The notes below the pieces were generated by a model. That model was not told where the DNA came from. It saw only the letters and a program-made list of their open reading frames with translations, and did not search any database. Shown piece by piece: positions 44,801 to 51,701 of a DNA stretch of 64,000 nucleotides. Position numbers and translations under genes: made by a program. The stretch covers positions 124,001 to 188,000 of the forward strand of contig CBDCCU010000010.1 of the NCBI GenBank assembly GCA_965214955.1. Reading direction: 5' to 3'. Positions within the stretch are counted from its first letter, which is position 1; each line of letters opens with the position of its first letter. Origin of the DNA: Aliikangiella sp965214955 (GTDB taxonomy: Bacteria; Pseudomonadota; Gammaproteobacteria; Enterobacterales; Kangiellaceae).

Positions 44801-45427
44801 AACTTCTATACCAATAGTAGCACTGGTTCCATCAACTTCATCATCTCCATAACGAAACCGAATATTACCATTCTCATAAAGCACAATTTGCAAAGAGTAG
44901 CTTGTTGTAGGTTCATCAAATCTAGGTACATCTTCCCATGAAACAACAAATCGTCGATTAGGCGCCGTGCCTAACGTATCGTAACGAACAGTGCCTCCTG
45001 TTAACGGCTCTAAATCATCCCAATAACCCGCAATAACTCTGTCGGCAGCTTCTTCAAAACCTGGGCCGTTAAAAAAACTTGTGATTGGTAAGGCTTCGTT
45101 AGTGTAATCTTTATGAAAACCTTGGTTATCACCAAAATGTAACGCTCCATTTGATAAAATTCTAACCGAGGTATATTCAGTTTCTCCTAATGAGAAAGAA
45201 AACCCAATATTGACCACTTGAAAGTCATCATCAATAGGAAAACCAGTATTGGCAGGATCATTTCCCCAAACAACATCGGTAGTTACGGTATCGAAAGCTT
45301 CGCCAGTTACGGTTTGGAACACATAATCAGCTTTAAGCGCGGGCGAAAATATCGTTAATACCAAAAAAATTGGTAGTAGTAATATTTTTTTAAAAAGACT
45401 GATAAACAAACTAGCTGAGCCACACAA
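41864..45427 (-). CDS. mshQ: MshQ-like large surface protein (MSHA biogenesis type)
   Basis: A 1187-residue exported protein with a signal peptide (about 13-34, ILLLPIFLVLTIFSPALKAD). An N-terminal beta-rich module follows (VRILSNGALHFGDNQGF, RFVVSWEDVPRFDEPTTSYS, GTSATIGIEVD). A concanavalin-like or Ig-like middle comes next, then the MshQ-type C-terminal region ending SALLSFGYYRGSDRVIYWRE. MshQ is normally the last gene of the MSHA type IV pilus cluster; here no msh gene is adjacent. The start is uncertain: the frame opens with TTG at 45427 without a clear Shine-Dalgarno, and a nearby TTG could serve. Confidence 0.75.
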   Translation of the reverse strand: MCGSASLFISLFKKILLLPIFLVLTIFSPALKADYVFQTVTGEAFDTVTTDVVWGNDPANTGFPIDDDFQVVNIGFSFSLGETEYTSVRILSNGALHFGDNQGFHKDYTNEALPITSFFNGPGFEEAADRVIAGYWDDLEPLTGGTVRYDTLGTAPNRRFVVSWEDVPRFDEPTTSYSLQIVLYENGNIRFRYGDDEVDGTSATIGIEVDNTDFTEFSFNTNSVSDANDLLWIREFPTLSSASSDCANDNIVMVNFSAAVSPSRANDPSNFSIDNGITVTGATYINATTVELTTTSLSTGVDYTLSSTFPNQSVTFQMSTSLNETIGDNFSTVSYANNDGSQNWTTNWIETDDDGLVGSGRVGIFNNNLGLTNRSGPNADPSVEREADLSDATTASLSVDLDTSGTLENGDRFDISVSSNGGASWSLLQNFINDVDNTFTYDISSFASENFRVRLRINQGYRSNNEFILIDNVTISYESSTACITVTNHFRFIHDGSGINCLREAITLRAEDASNNLVTDYSGLVNLSLSTNNGNWYVNDESGSSSDSAQGVLTDTNGDNNGVATYQFNAADNGAVVLYLQNTVAEVTNVNAAVGSISDDNSEGNITFRPFGFTFSPSPINTQIAGRPFDITLTAAGQTPSDNECGIIEEYNGDKQVNFWSEFSIPNSSTTSVQVDTTNIANSESVSSAQLVNFSNGVATISVQYNDVGEISIHAKDEIDLGEPPTGNVDEIIGGISPFVVRPFAFHIGIDGEPDATDENSPIYRDAGESFDTTLSSVIWQLADDADNDGQADINADLSDNNTTPNISLISGNVDITNTAQVVTRSNGIIADTNVDFSEFAAAGTAQEGVATVTQSWDEVGILQLNALSSNFMSTTEDINGVRANIGRFIPASFLLTPQDITNQCGTFTYMGFWDSVNAGLDRNGQVFDIQGTIAALNTGGSVTQNYSGVFAKILPSDFDLQPFDDDLSANATGRVNSTAINLNFDQAGSYGVSDYAFNSADYQHNTLAAPINLSINLTATDPDEDNTTSGTVSSNIFEVRLGRARLIDSYGSELSDLEMPINTDYFNGSDWLLNTDDTCTQYIQTDVSLLASSYTDNLNDGETSTFAPTSIQNLVNGSSSLGNGFWFDAPGENNYGSVLVELDLSSRTWLQFDWDSDNTIDPPSALLSFGYYRGSDRVIYWREVRN

Positions 45428-45546
45428 AAGGTTATTAAAATTTTATCGGTTTGATTTTATCATCTAAACAAGTTGTTATTGCGAGTAATTTTGAAAATAA
45501 CTGACCATTTAATAACAAATTAATTTCTTTCAAAATTAATACTTTT

Positions 45547-46383
45547 CTAAGAAAGCGCCTGTTTAGCACCTTCAACTTCTTCTGCTAACTCATCAACATG
45601 AAGGATCGCAACCTCAGATGAAAAACCAAGCTTATGAAAAGCAGGAACCGTTGATGTATTGATATGAGCATAAGGGTTATTGTCTTCAGAATAAGACTGT
45701 AGCTTTGCCACGGTAACCACATCAACATAATCGGCAACTGCTCCACTGTCACGGGTAAAATTAGTACAGCCTACTGGCACAGCTTTCAACTCTTCGGGGA
45801 AATCCCAAGCTTTTAAAATGGCTCTGCCAACTTTTCCATGCAAACGACTTATAATTTTATCTAAAACGGCTTCGTGCTCTAGTATTTGCGGGTTTTCCTC
45901 GGCAAGCGTAAGAATGGGTAAAATACCAATTTCATGAACTAAGCCAGCCAAAGTTGCTTGATCGGGTTTTAGTTTAGTGAAGTTGCTTGCTAGCACATGG
46001 CTAATTGAGGCAACCTCTAATGAATGCTCCCATGAGGCACGTAGTCTTTTATCTACCGCATCGTGAGTAGCTTGAAACATTTGCTCCATGGCTAAACCAG
46101 TAGCCAAGTTTCGCACAAAAGTTATTCCCATTCGAGTAATGGCTAATTGCAAATTATCAACAATAACTGCCCCTCGCATTAATGGGCTATTAGCAACTTT
46201 AATTATTCTTGCCGCCAAGGCTGCATCTTGACCTATAACCGAAGCCAATGCGCTAGAAGATACATCGGGATCTTCAACCGCTTCTCTAATTTTTAACGCT
46301 ACTTCAGGCAATGTGGGTAAAGTTAGGCGATCATTGGTAATGGCGTCGATTAGCTCATTTAGGAATTCTTTTTCTAGGCTCAT
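45547..46383 (-). CDS. HDOD-domain signalling protein
   Basis: A 278-residue protein filled by an HDOD domain: LPTLPEVALKIREAVEDPDV near the start, QDAALAARIIKVANSPLMRG, LATGLAMEQMF and LAGLVHEIGILPIL. HDOD domains are catalytically degenerate relatives of HD phosphohydrolases used in regulatory and stress signalling. No extra output domain. It lies 31 nt downstream of ygfZ on the same strand, with which it may be co-transcribed. Confidence 0.92.
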   Translation of the reverse strand: MSLEKEFLNELIDAITNDRLTLPTLPEVALKIREAVEDPDVSSSALASVIGQDAALAARIIKVANSPLMRGAVIVDNLQLAITRMGITFVRNLATGLAMEQMFQATHDAVDKRLRASWEHSLEVASISHVLASNFTKLKPDQATLAGLVHEIGILPILTLAEENPQILEHEAVLDKIISRLHGKVGRAILKAWDFPEELKAVPVGCTNFTRDSGAVADYVDVVTVAKLQSYSEDNNPYAHINTSTVPAFHKLGFSSEVAILHVDELAEEVEGAKQALS

Positions 46384-46414
46384 CTTGCAGTTGTTCCATG
46401 GTATTTAAACATTA

Positions 46415-47224
46415 TTATTTAATCAGCTTAAGTATAGAGGTATTTTCATTATCTAAGTGAAAATTATTTTGCTCAATATATCGATCTTTTATTACGGCTA
46501 ACACATAAGTATTACCACTGGAGTCGCAAACAGAGCATATCACTTCTCCCGCATTTTTATTTTCTGCCAATATTTTAGAGTTTGGCGCAATATCTAGGGG
46601 GTTGTCAGCATAAAGTTTTTGAATATGTGACTTAAGTTTGCCTTTGTATTGCATTCGAGCAATGACTTCTTGGCCAGTAAAACATCCCTTTTGAAAATCA
46701 ACACCTGAAATTTCGGTTAATCCCATATTGTGAGGCAAAAAGTTACTGCTAGCTAATTGGCTAATCCACGCGACTTTATTTTTAACTAAAAACGATAGCC
46801 AGTCATTTTGTGCCAAACTCCAAGTCGTTTCAGCATTTTTAGGCTCTATCATTAACCCCAGTTGGTTTGTGAAGCAATCAATAGCATCAATTGCCTGTGA
46901 ACTATCAGAATAATCATAAGCGCCAAGCACTCTTGAGTTAACCTTTTCAGTTAGCTCAACCTTGTAAAACACCGCATATTTTTTGAGGTGTTGGCTTAAG
47001 GTATCAATATTATCTTTAGGCATAACAAACAAAAATTGCTCATCTACAGATTTAACCCAAAAGCTTGCAATACAGCGACCTTGCGGATTACAAACTGCAC
47101 CGTTAAGGAATACATTGGGATCGAGTTTGTCTACATTTATGGTTAATTGCCCCTGCAAAAATTTAGCAGAATCTTGCCCTTTAACTTCTAAAATTCCAAA
47201 GTCGTGTAAATATGAAAGTTGCAT
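46415..47224 (-). CDS. ygfZ: YgfZ, folate-dependent iron-sulfur cluster repair/assembly protein
   Basis: A 269-residue GcvT-fold protein that uses tetrahydrofolate to support Fe-S enzymes such as MiaB. The diagnostic motif KGCFTGQEVIARMQYKGKLK with its conserved cysteine is present. It is divergent from sdhE and ygfX, the common ygfZ/ygfY/ygfX neighbourhood of gammaproteobacteria. Confidence 0.94.
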   Translation of the reverse strand: MQLSYLHDFGILEVKGQDSAKFLQGQLTINVDKLDPNVFLNGAVCNPQGRCIASFWVKSVDEQFLFVMPKDNIDTLSQHLKKYAVFYKVELTEKVNSRVLGAYDYSDSSQAIDAIDCFTNQLGLMIEPKNAETTWSLAQNDWLSFLVKNKVAWISQLASSNFLPHNMGLTEISGVDFQKGCFTGQEVIARMQYKGKLKSHIQKLYADNPLDIAPNSKILAENKNAGEVICSVCDSSGNTYVLAVIKDRYIEQNNFHLDNENTSILKLIK

Positions 47225-47392
47225 AGAATGGTGGCTTAATCAGTTTGTTAGTTTTGCCTATATTAACTCAAAACAAATATTAACCCAAAACAAAGCATTT
47301 GGTTGATTTTTATTATGAGCCACTTTTATTAACTAGTGGCTATTGATAAGATCAAAGGCTAATTGTTGCTTAAAAAATAACGAGAACTGCTT

Positions 47393-47653
47393 ATGTCGCA
47401 ACCTATTGATAATGATCTCAAAAAACTGCGCTGGCAATGCCGCCGAGGTATGTTAGAGCTTGATGTTATTTTGATCCCTTTTTTAGAGCAACACTACTCC
47501 CAACTTAATCAGCAAAATCAGCATCACTTTGCTCAACTGTTAGCCGAAGCCGATCCCGATCTTTATACTTGGATAATGGGTTATGGCAAATCAAACAACC
47601 TAAAATTACAGGGTATCGTTGAAGTTATCAGAGACAAAATGGCAATCGCTTGA
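47393..47653 (+). CDS. sdhE: SdhE (YgfY), FAD assembly factor for succinate dehydrogenase
   Basis: An 86-residue protein that helps insert covalent FAD into SdhA and FrdA. The family motif LRWQCRRGMLELDVILIPFL contains the essential RGxxE (R38-G39 region in E. coli numbering differs), and the tail DPDLYTWIMGY is typical. Its stop overlaps the ygfX start (TTGA), so the pair should be translationally coupled. Confidence 0.95.
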   Translation: MSQPIDNDLKKLRWQCRRGMLELDVILIPFLEQHYSQLNQQNQHHFAQLLAEADPDLYTWIMGYGKSNNLKLQGIVEVIRDKMAIA

Positions 47654-48177
47654 AGTTTGCTGCCCGATTTCCCATTAAAAATAGCCCTTGGCTAATACTA
47701 AGTGTTTTTATTTTGCATTTGGCTTTATTGCTACTCACATGGGCTCAGATCAATAGCTTATTTCATTGCGGGATCATCACCGTTACTATTGTCATCTCTT
47801 ATTTTTACTCAAGAAAACAATGTCACCAATTAACCAACGCGCCTGATGATTTATGCTGGAATAACGAAGGCTGGTGGATGCAGCTTGCCAGTAAAAATAC
47901 TCTCTACACCGAAAACAGTCTCATCAGCGAAAACACTCTCACCAGAGAAAACAATAAAGATAAAACCAATATCCAGCAGTTTGATAGTACCGAGCTTACG
48001 CTTTTACCATCGAGCTGGATAACCAGCGTTGCCTGTGTGCTACATTTTAAAGATGATTTACAAAAGCATTACTGGTTATTTAGCCGAGATCAACTTGGCA
48101 GTCGATCTTATGGTGAGCTAGTCTATTTGGCACAAGCTAGTTTAAAATTGGCACGCTCTAATCAAGCTTTGAAATAA
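47650..48177 (+). CDS. ygfX: YgfX (CptA)-like membrane protein
   Basis: A 175-residue protein with two close transmembrane helices (about 15-32 and 36-52: WLILSVFILHLALLLLTWAQ, LFHCGIITVTIVISYFYS) followed by a cytoplasmic domain ending in RDQLGSRSYGELVYLAQASL, the usual YgfX C-terminus. The family is coupled with sdhE; a toxin role (CptAB) has been proposed in E. coli but is disputed. The start is TTG, overlapping the sdhE stop. The end overlaps nadB convergently by 20 nt. Residues 80-110 contain a low-complexity repeat (ENSLISENTLTRENN). Confidence 0.82.
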   Translation: MKFAARFPIKNSPWLILSVFILHLALLLLTWAQINSLFHCGIITVTIVISYFYSRKQCHQLTNAPDDLCWNNEGWWMQLASKNTLYTENSLISENTLTRENNKDKTNIQQFDSTELTLLPSSWITSVACVLHFKDDLQKHYWLFSRDQLGSRSYGELVYLAQASLKLARSNQALK

Positions 48178-49762
48178 CCGTATCTTTTGCAATTTTATCT
48201 GCATCTGGAAAATCTAAAGTATAATGTAAGCCTCGGCTCTCTTGCCTTCTTTGGGCACATTCAATAATCAGCTCGGCAACAGTGATTAGGTTTCTAAGCT
48301 CAAGTAAGTTACTACTTACTTTAAAGTGAGCGTAGTAATCCCTAACTTCTTGCTTTAAAAGTTGAATTCTTCGATGCGCTCTTTCTAATCGTTTGGTGGT
48401 TCTAACAATTCCCACATAATTCCACATTAAATGCCTAAGCTCGTGCCAATTGTGTGATACCACCACTTCTTCATCTGAATTAGAAACCTTACTTTCATCC
48501 CAGTCGGGCAATGAAATGTCTTCTAAAACTTTATCTTTTTGACTAATAATATTTTGTGCGGCAGCTCTAGCATAAACCAAACATTCTAAAAGTGAGTTAC
48601 TCGCCATGCGGTTAGCACCATGTAAACCCGTAGAAGCAACCTCGCCTATGGCATACAAGTTAGCAAGATCAGTTAATGCATTTTGATTAACCACTACCCC
48701 GCCACAGGTGTAATGAGCCGCAGGAACAACAGGTATTTGAGCTTTGGTAATATCTATTCCCAGTTTAAGCAAACGCTTATAAATGGTTGGAAAATGCGAT
48801 TGAATAAATTCGGGATCTTTATGGGTAATATCTAAATACACACAATCAATTCCTAGGCGTTTAATTTCATGATCAATCGCTCTTGCCACAATATCTCTTG
48901 GTGCAAGCTCTGCCCGCTCATCAAATTTTGCCATAAAACGAGTGCCATCTGGCAACCTAAGTTTAGCGCCTTCGCCGCGCAGTGCCTCGGTTATCAAAAA
49001 AGAATGGGCTTTGCTGTGAAATAAGCACGTTGGATGAAATTGGTTAAATTCCATATTAGAAACCCTACAACCACTACGCCATGCCATTGCAATGCCATCA
49101 CCACTAGAAACATCTGGATTAGAAGTATAAAGGTAAACCTTACTCGCCCCGCCAGTGGCCAAAACCACATATTTGGCTTTAAAAACTTCAACTTTTCGGG
49201 TTTTGCGATTAAATGCATAAGCGCCTAAACAGCGATTTTTAGGGCCTATAACACCAAGCTTATGCACGGTAATTAAATCCACTGCATTATAATTTTCATA
49301 CAAATGAATGTTAGGGTTTGACTTAATCAACGATGAAAGTGTGGTTTGCACGGCTTTACCTGTGGCATCGGCAGAGTGAATAATTCGCCTATGGCTATGA
49401 CCGCCTTCACGAGTTAAGTGATAGCTTTTTTTGCCCGTATTGCTGGTTTCTTGACTAAAATTAACCCCTTTATCAATTAACCAGTCAATTGCTTTTTTGC
49501 TGTTTTCAACGGTAAATTTCACGCTATTTGGGTTACATAAACCGGCACCAGCCACCAATGTATCTTTAACGTGTAAGTCAACGGAATCATCATCATCTAA
49601 AACGGCGGCAATACCACCTTGAGCATAGTAAGTTGCCCCTTCGGATAAATGGCTTTTACATAAAACATTAATCGAAAAATGCTCTGCTAGCTGTAGAGCG
49701 CAGGTTAAACCTGCGGCTCCACTACCAATAATTAAAACATCGGATTGATGGTGTAAGGTCAT
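48158..49762 (-). CDS. nadB: L-aspartate oxidase
   Basis: FAD enzyme that oxidises aspartate to iminoaspartate, the first step of NAD synthesis. The 534 residues show the N-terminal dinucleotide fold VLIIGSGAAGLTCALQLAEH, the SEGATYYAQGGIAAVLDDDD block, VVPAAHYTCGGVVVNQNALT and GANRMASNSLLECLVYARAA, all conserved in NadB. It is divergent from rpoE, the standard gammaproteobacterial arrangement. Confidence 0.96.
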   Translation of the reverse strand: MTLHHQSDVLIIGSGAAGLTCALQLAEHFSINVLCKSHLSEGATYYAQGGIAAVLDDDDSVDLHVKDTLVAGAGLCNPNSVKFTVENSKKAIDWLIDKGVNFSQETSNTGKKSYHLTREGGHSHRRIIHSADATGKAVQTTLSSLIKSNPNIHLYENYNAVDLITVHKLGVIGPKNRCLGAYAFNRKTRKVEVFKAKYVVLATGGASKVYLYTSNPDVSSGDGIAMAWRSGCRVSNMEFNQFHPTCLFHSKAHSFLITEALRGEGAKLRLPDGTRFMAKFDERAELAPRDIVARAIDHEIKRLGIDCVYLDITHKDPEFIQSHFPTIYKRLLKLGIDITKAQIPVVPAAHYTCGGVVVNQNALTDLANLYAIGEVASTGLHGANRMASNSLLECLVYARAAAQNIISQKDKVLEDISLPDWDESKVSNSDEEVVVSHNWHELRHLMWNYVGIVRTTKRLERAHRRIQLLKQEVRDYYAHFKVSSNLLELRNLITVAELIIECAQRRQESRGLHYTLDFPDADKIAKDTVISKLD

Positions 49763-49891
49763 TAAAAACTCATTGGTTTATTTTGATAGGCGCTATTTTC
49801 TAAAAAAATGCGAATAAAATCCATTAGTTCATAATAATTCTCCACTTAACACTTAAAATGATCAACTAATCACAAATATTTTATTCAAGTT

Positions 49892-49918
49892 GAACTTATT
49901 AACACCCATGTAGGTCAA
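49892..49918 (+). promoter_or_regulatory. Candidate sigma-E promoter upstream of rpoE
   Basis: GAACTT at 49892-49897 and GTCAA at 49914-49918, separated by 16 nt, fit the sigma-E consensus (GGAACTT, 16-17 nt, TCTAA-like). It lies about 145 bp before the rpoE ATG, where autoregulatory promoters of rpoE are found in E. coli. Confidence 0.45.
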
Positions 49919-50063
49919 CTCATGAGATAATATCTGCTTGCCTTCAAGTGAAGGAAAACAGATATATCGATCTTGTTGTTTATGGCAGTAAACGACTAAA
50001 ATAAAGATCAGCCAAAATACCTGTCAGTTATTTTTGGGAATATTAATTGGATAGTAGTAGTTA

Positions 50064-50645
50064 ATGAATAATGATACCGACGCCGAACTAGTCAAAAGAG
50101 TCCAAGCGGGTGATAAAAGAGCGTTTGATTTACTGATCTCAAAGTATCAAAACAAAATTCTTATGGTAATTAGCCGATTTATCAATGATCAGGCTGAGGT
50201 TTATGATGTAGCGCAAGACACTTTTATTAAAGCCTATAGAGCCCTACCCAATTTTCGTGGAGATAGCCAGTTTTATACTTGGATCTATCGAATTGCCATC
50301 AATACAGCTAAAAATTATTTAACCGCCAAGGGTCGAAGACCACCAGCAACCGATATAGATTCACAAGATGCCGAAAACTATGGTTTAAGCACTTTACTTA
50401 AAGAAAATGCTTCACCAGAAAAGTTAATGATGCGAGATGAGCTAAAAAAGGTAATATTTGATACTATCGACAACTTACCCGAAGACTTAAAAATGGCGAT
50501 AACACTGCGCGAAATAGAAGGTATGAGCTACGAAGAAATTGCTGAATCAATGAGTTGCCCTGTGGGCACGGTAAGGTCAAGAATATTTAGGGCACGAGAA
50601 GCCATTGATGAAAATATTAAGCCACTAATGGAAGGGGCGCTGTGA
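50064..50645 (+). CDS. rpoE: RNA polymerase sigma-E factor (extracytoplasmic stress)
   Basis: A 193-residue ECF sigma factor. Region 2 is visible (FDLLISKYQNKILMVISRFI, DVAQDTFIKAYRALPNFRGD, FYTWIYRIAINTAKNYL) and region 4 (LPEDLKMAITLREIEGMSYE, EIAESMSCPVGTVRSRIFRA). It directs the envelope-stress regulon. It is divergent from nadB and followed by rseA, but with an unusual 199-bp gap in which a small overlapping frame is present (50642-50797). Confidence 0.96.
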   Translation: MNNDTDAELVKRVQAGDKRAFDLLISKYQNKILMVISRFINDQAEVYDVAQDTFIKAYRALPNFRGDSQFYTWIYRIAINTAKNYLTAKGRRPPATDIDSQDAENYGLSTLLKENASPEKLMMRDELKKVIFDTIDNLPEDLKMAITLREIEGMSYEEIAESMSCPVGTVRSRIFRAREAIDENIKPLMEGAL

Positions 50646-50797
50646 GTCTAAGATCGATAGCCCCTAATAAAAAAATATTTATTTTTAACCAATTTAATGA
50701 ACTTTTTGTAAATAACTATGTCAGATTTGGCGAGTTTGAATTAAATGGGTTTTTAGGCCATTATTTTAAACACAATTTTCAAGCTAAAAATCAATAA
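50642..50797 (+). CDS. Possible small protein coupled to rpoE
   Basis: A 51-codon frame opens with a GTG that overlaps the rpoE stop (GTGA), the classic layout of translational coupling. It encodes a Phe/Asn-rich peptide (VSLRSIAPNKKIFIFNQFNE, then LFVNNYVRFGEFELNGFLGH). There is no homology I recognise and no independent Shine-Dalgarno. In such AT-rich DNA a chance frame of this length is possible, so support is weak; its position between rpoE and rseA is the reason to list it. Confidence 0.25.
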   Translation: MSLRSIAPNKKIFIFNQFNELFVNNYVRFGEFELNGFLGHYFKHNFQAKNQ

Positions 50798-50844
50798 TAA
50801 TAGCTAATAAGATTAAGCATATAAGGTTGAGAGCAATAGTATAT

Positions 50845-51501
50845 ATGGGTAACCAACAAGAAAACGCTAAAAATCAAGCAATTTCAGACTTAATGGATGA
50901 TCTTGCCTCTAGCCAATCTATCGACGATATTTTAGCTGATGATTCAAATAACAAAACTTGGCATCGCTACCAAACAATTAGTGCGGTTTTAAAAAACCAG
51001 CACTCCGCCTATAGTGACTTTTCTTTAACCCAATCTATTTCGGCTCAGATCGCCAAAGAGCCTGTTTACAGTCAACAAAACGATCAAACAGTTAGCAACA
51101 ATGTTATTGAATTTAGCGCTTGGCAAAGCTGGCGAAAGCTTTCTGGTGGCTTAGCTGTTGCTGCATCGGTGGCATTTGCGATGGTTTTTTCGGTTCAATT
51201 TATTGATTCACCCGTTGAACCACAAACGATTGATTCTCCTTCATTTACCGTTCAAGATGTTGAAACCAATACTTTTCCTCAAACTTTTGAGCTTACTCCC
51301 GCAGACAAAGCAGAACAACAAAAGCTAGAAGAAATTCAGCGCTACCTCGACAACGCTAGGCAAAAATCATTTGGTGTTAATGAGCAATATGTTACTGGTC
51401 GCCGTTATCAATCATTTATCGTTCCATCAGAACTAGCCTTAAACCCTTTGTTTGAAAAACAACAAGACAAAGAGAAAAAACCAGAAAACAAAGATCAATA
51501 A
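50845..51501 (+). CDS. rseA: RseA-like anti-sigma-E factor
   Basis: A single-pass inner-membrane protein. The N-terminal cytoplasmic sigma-binding domain (ISDLMDDLASSQSIDDILAD, TWHRYQTISAVLKNQHS) is followed by a transmembrane helix (about residues 105-122, GGLAVAASVAFAMVFSVQF) and a periplasmic tail. It should hold RpoE inactive until cut by DegS/RseP-type proteases. The frame extends to TTG at 50827, but ATG at 50845 fits the family. No rseB or rseC follows, which is unusual for this group. Confidence 0.87.
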   Translation: MGNQQENAKNQAISDLMDDLASSQSIDDILADDSNNKTWHRYQTISAVLKNQHSAYSDFSLTQSISAQIAKEPVYSQQNDQTVSNNVIEFSAWQSWRKLSGGLAVAASVAFAMVFSVQFIDSPVEPQTIDSPSFTVQDVETNTFPQTFELTPADKAEQQKLEEIQRYLDNARQKSFGVNEQYVTGRRYQSFIVPSELALNPLFEKQQDKEKKPENKDQ

Positions 51502-51537
51502 TTAAGATCTGTTGATCTTTCAAACATCATCACTGTG

Positions 51538-51560
51538 AGAGCGGTTTTATCCGCTCTTTA
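51538..51560 (+). terminator. Rho-independent terminator after rseA
   Basis: AGAGCGG at 51538-51544 and CCGCTCT at 51551-51557 form a 7-bp stem with a 6-nt loop, followed by TTTAG. Confidence 0.6.
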
Positions 51561-51701
51561 GTAATTTCCAAATAAATCTAGCTTTTCTTTGCTCGCCATA
51601 CTTTTGCCATAATCTGCCTTTATCTAGCATTTTTAAGCGACTTTATACCCACTTTTACTAGGTGTAATAGAAAGACTCTACCATCACCCTAGTAACACAA
51701 A

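Noticed and set aside
41864..45427. Several 60-120 codon plus-strand frames opposite the mshQ-like gene
   Set aside because: They are antisense shadows of a low-complexity Asn/Asp/Thr-rich coding sequence without ribosome binding sites.
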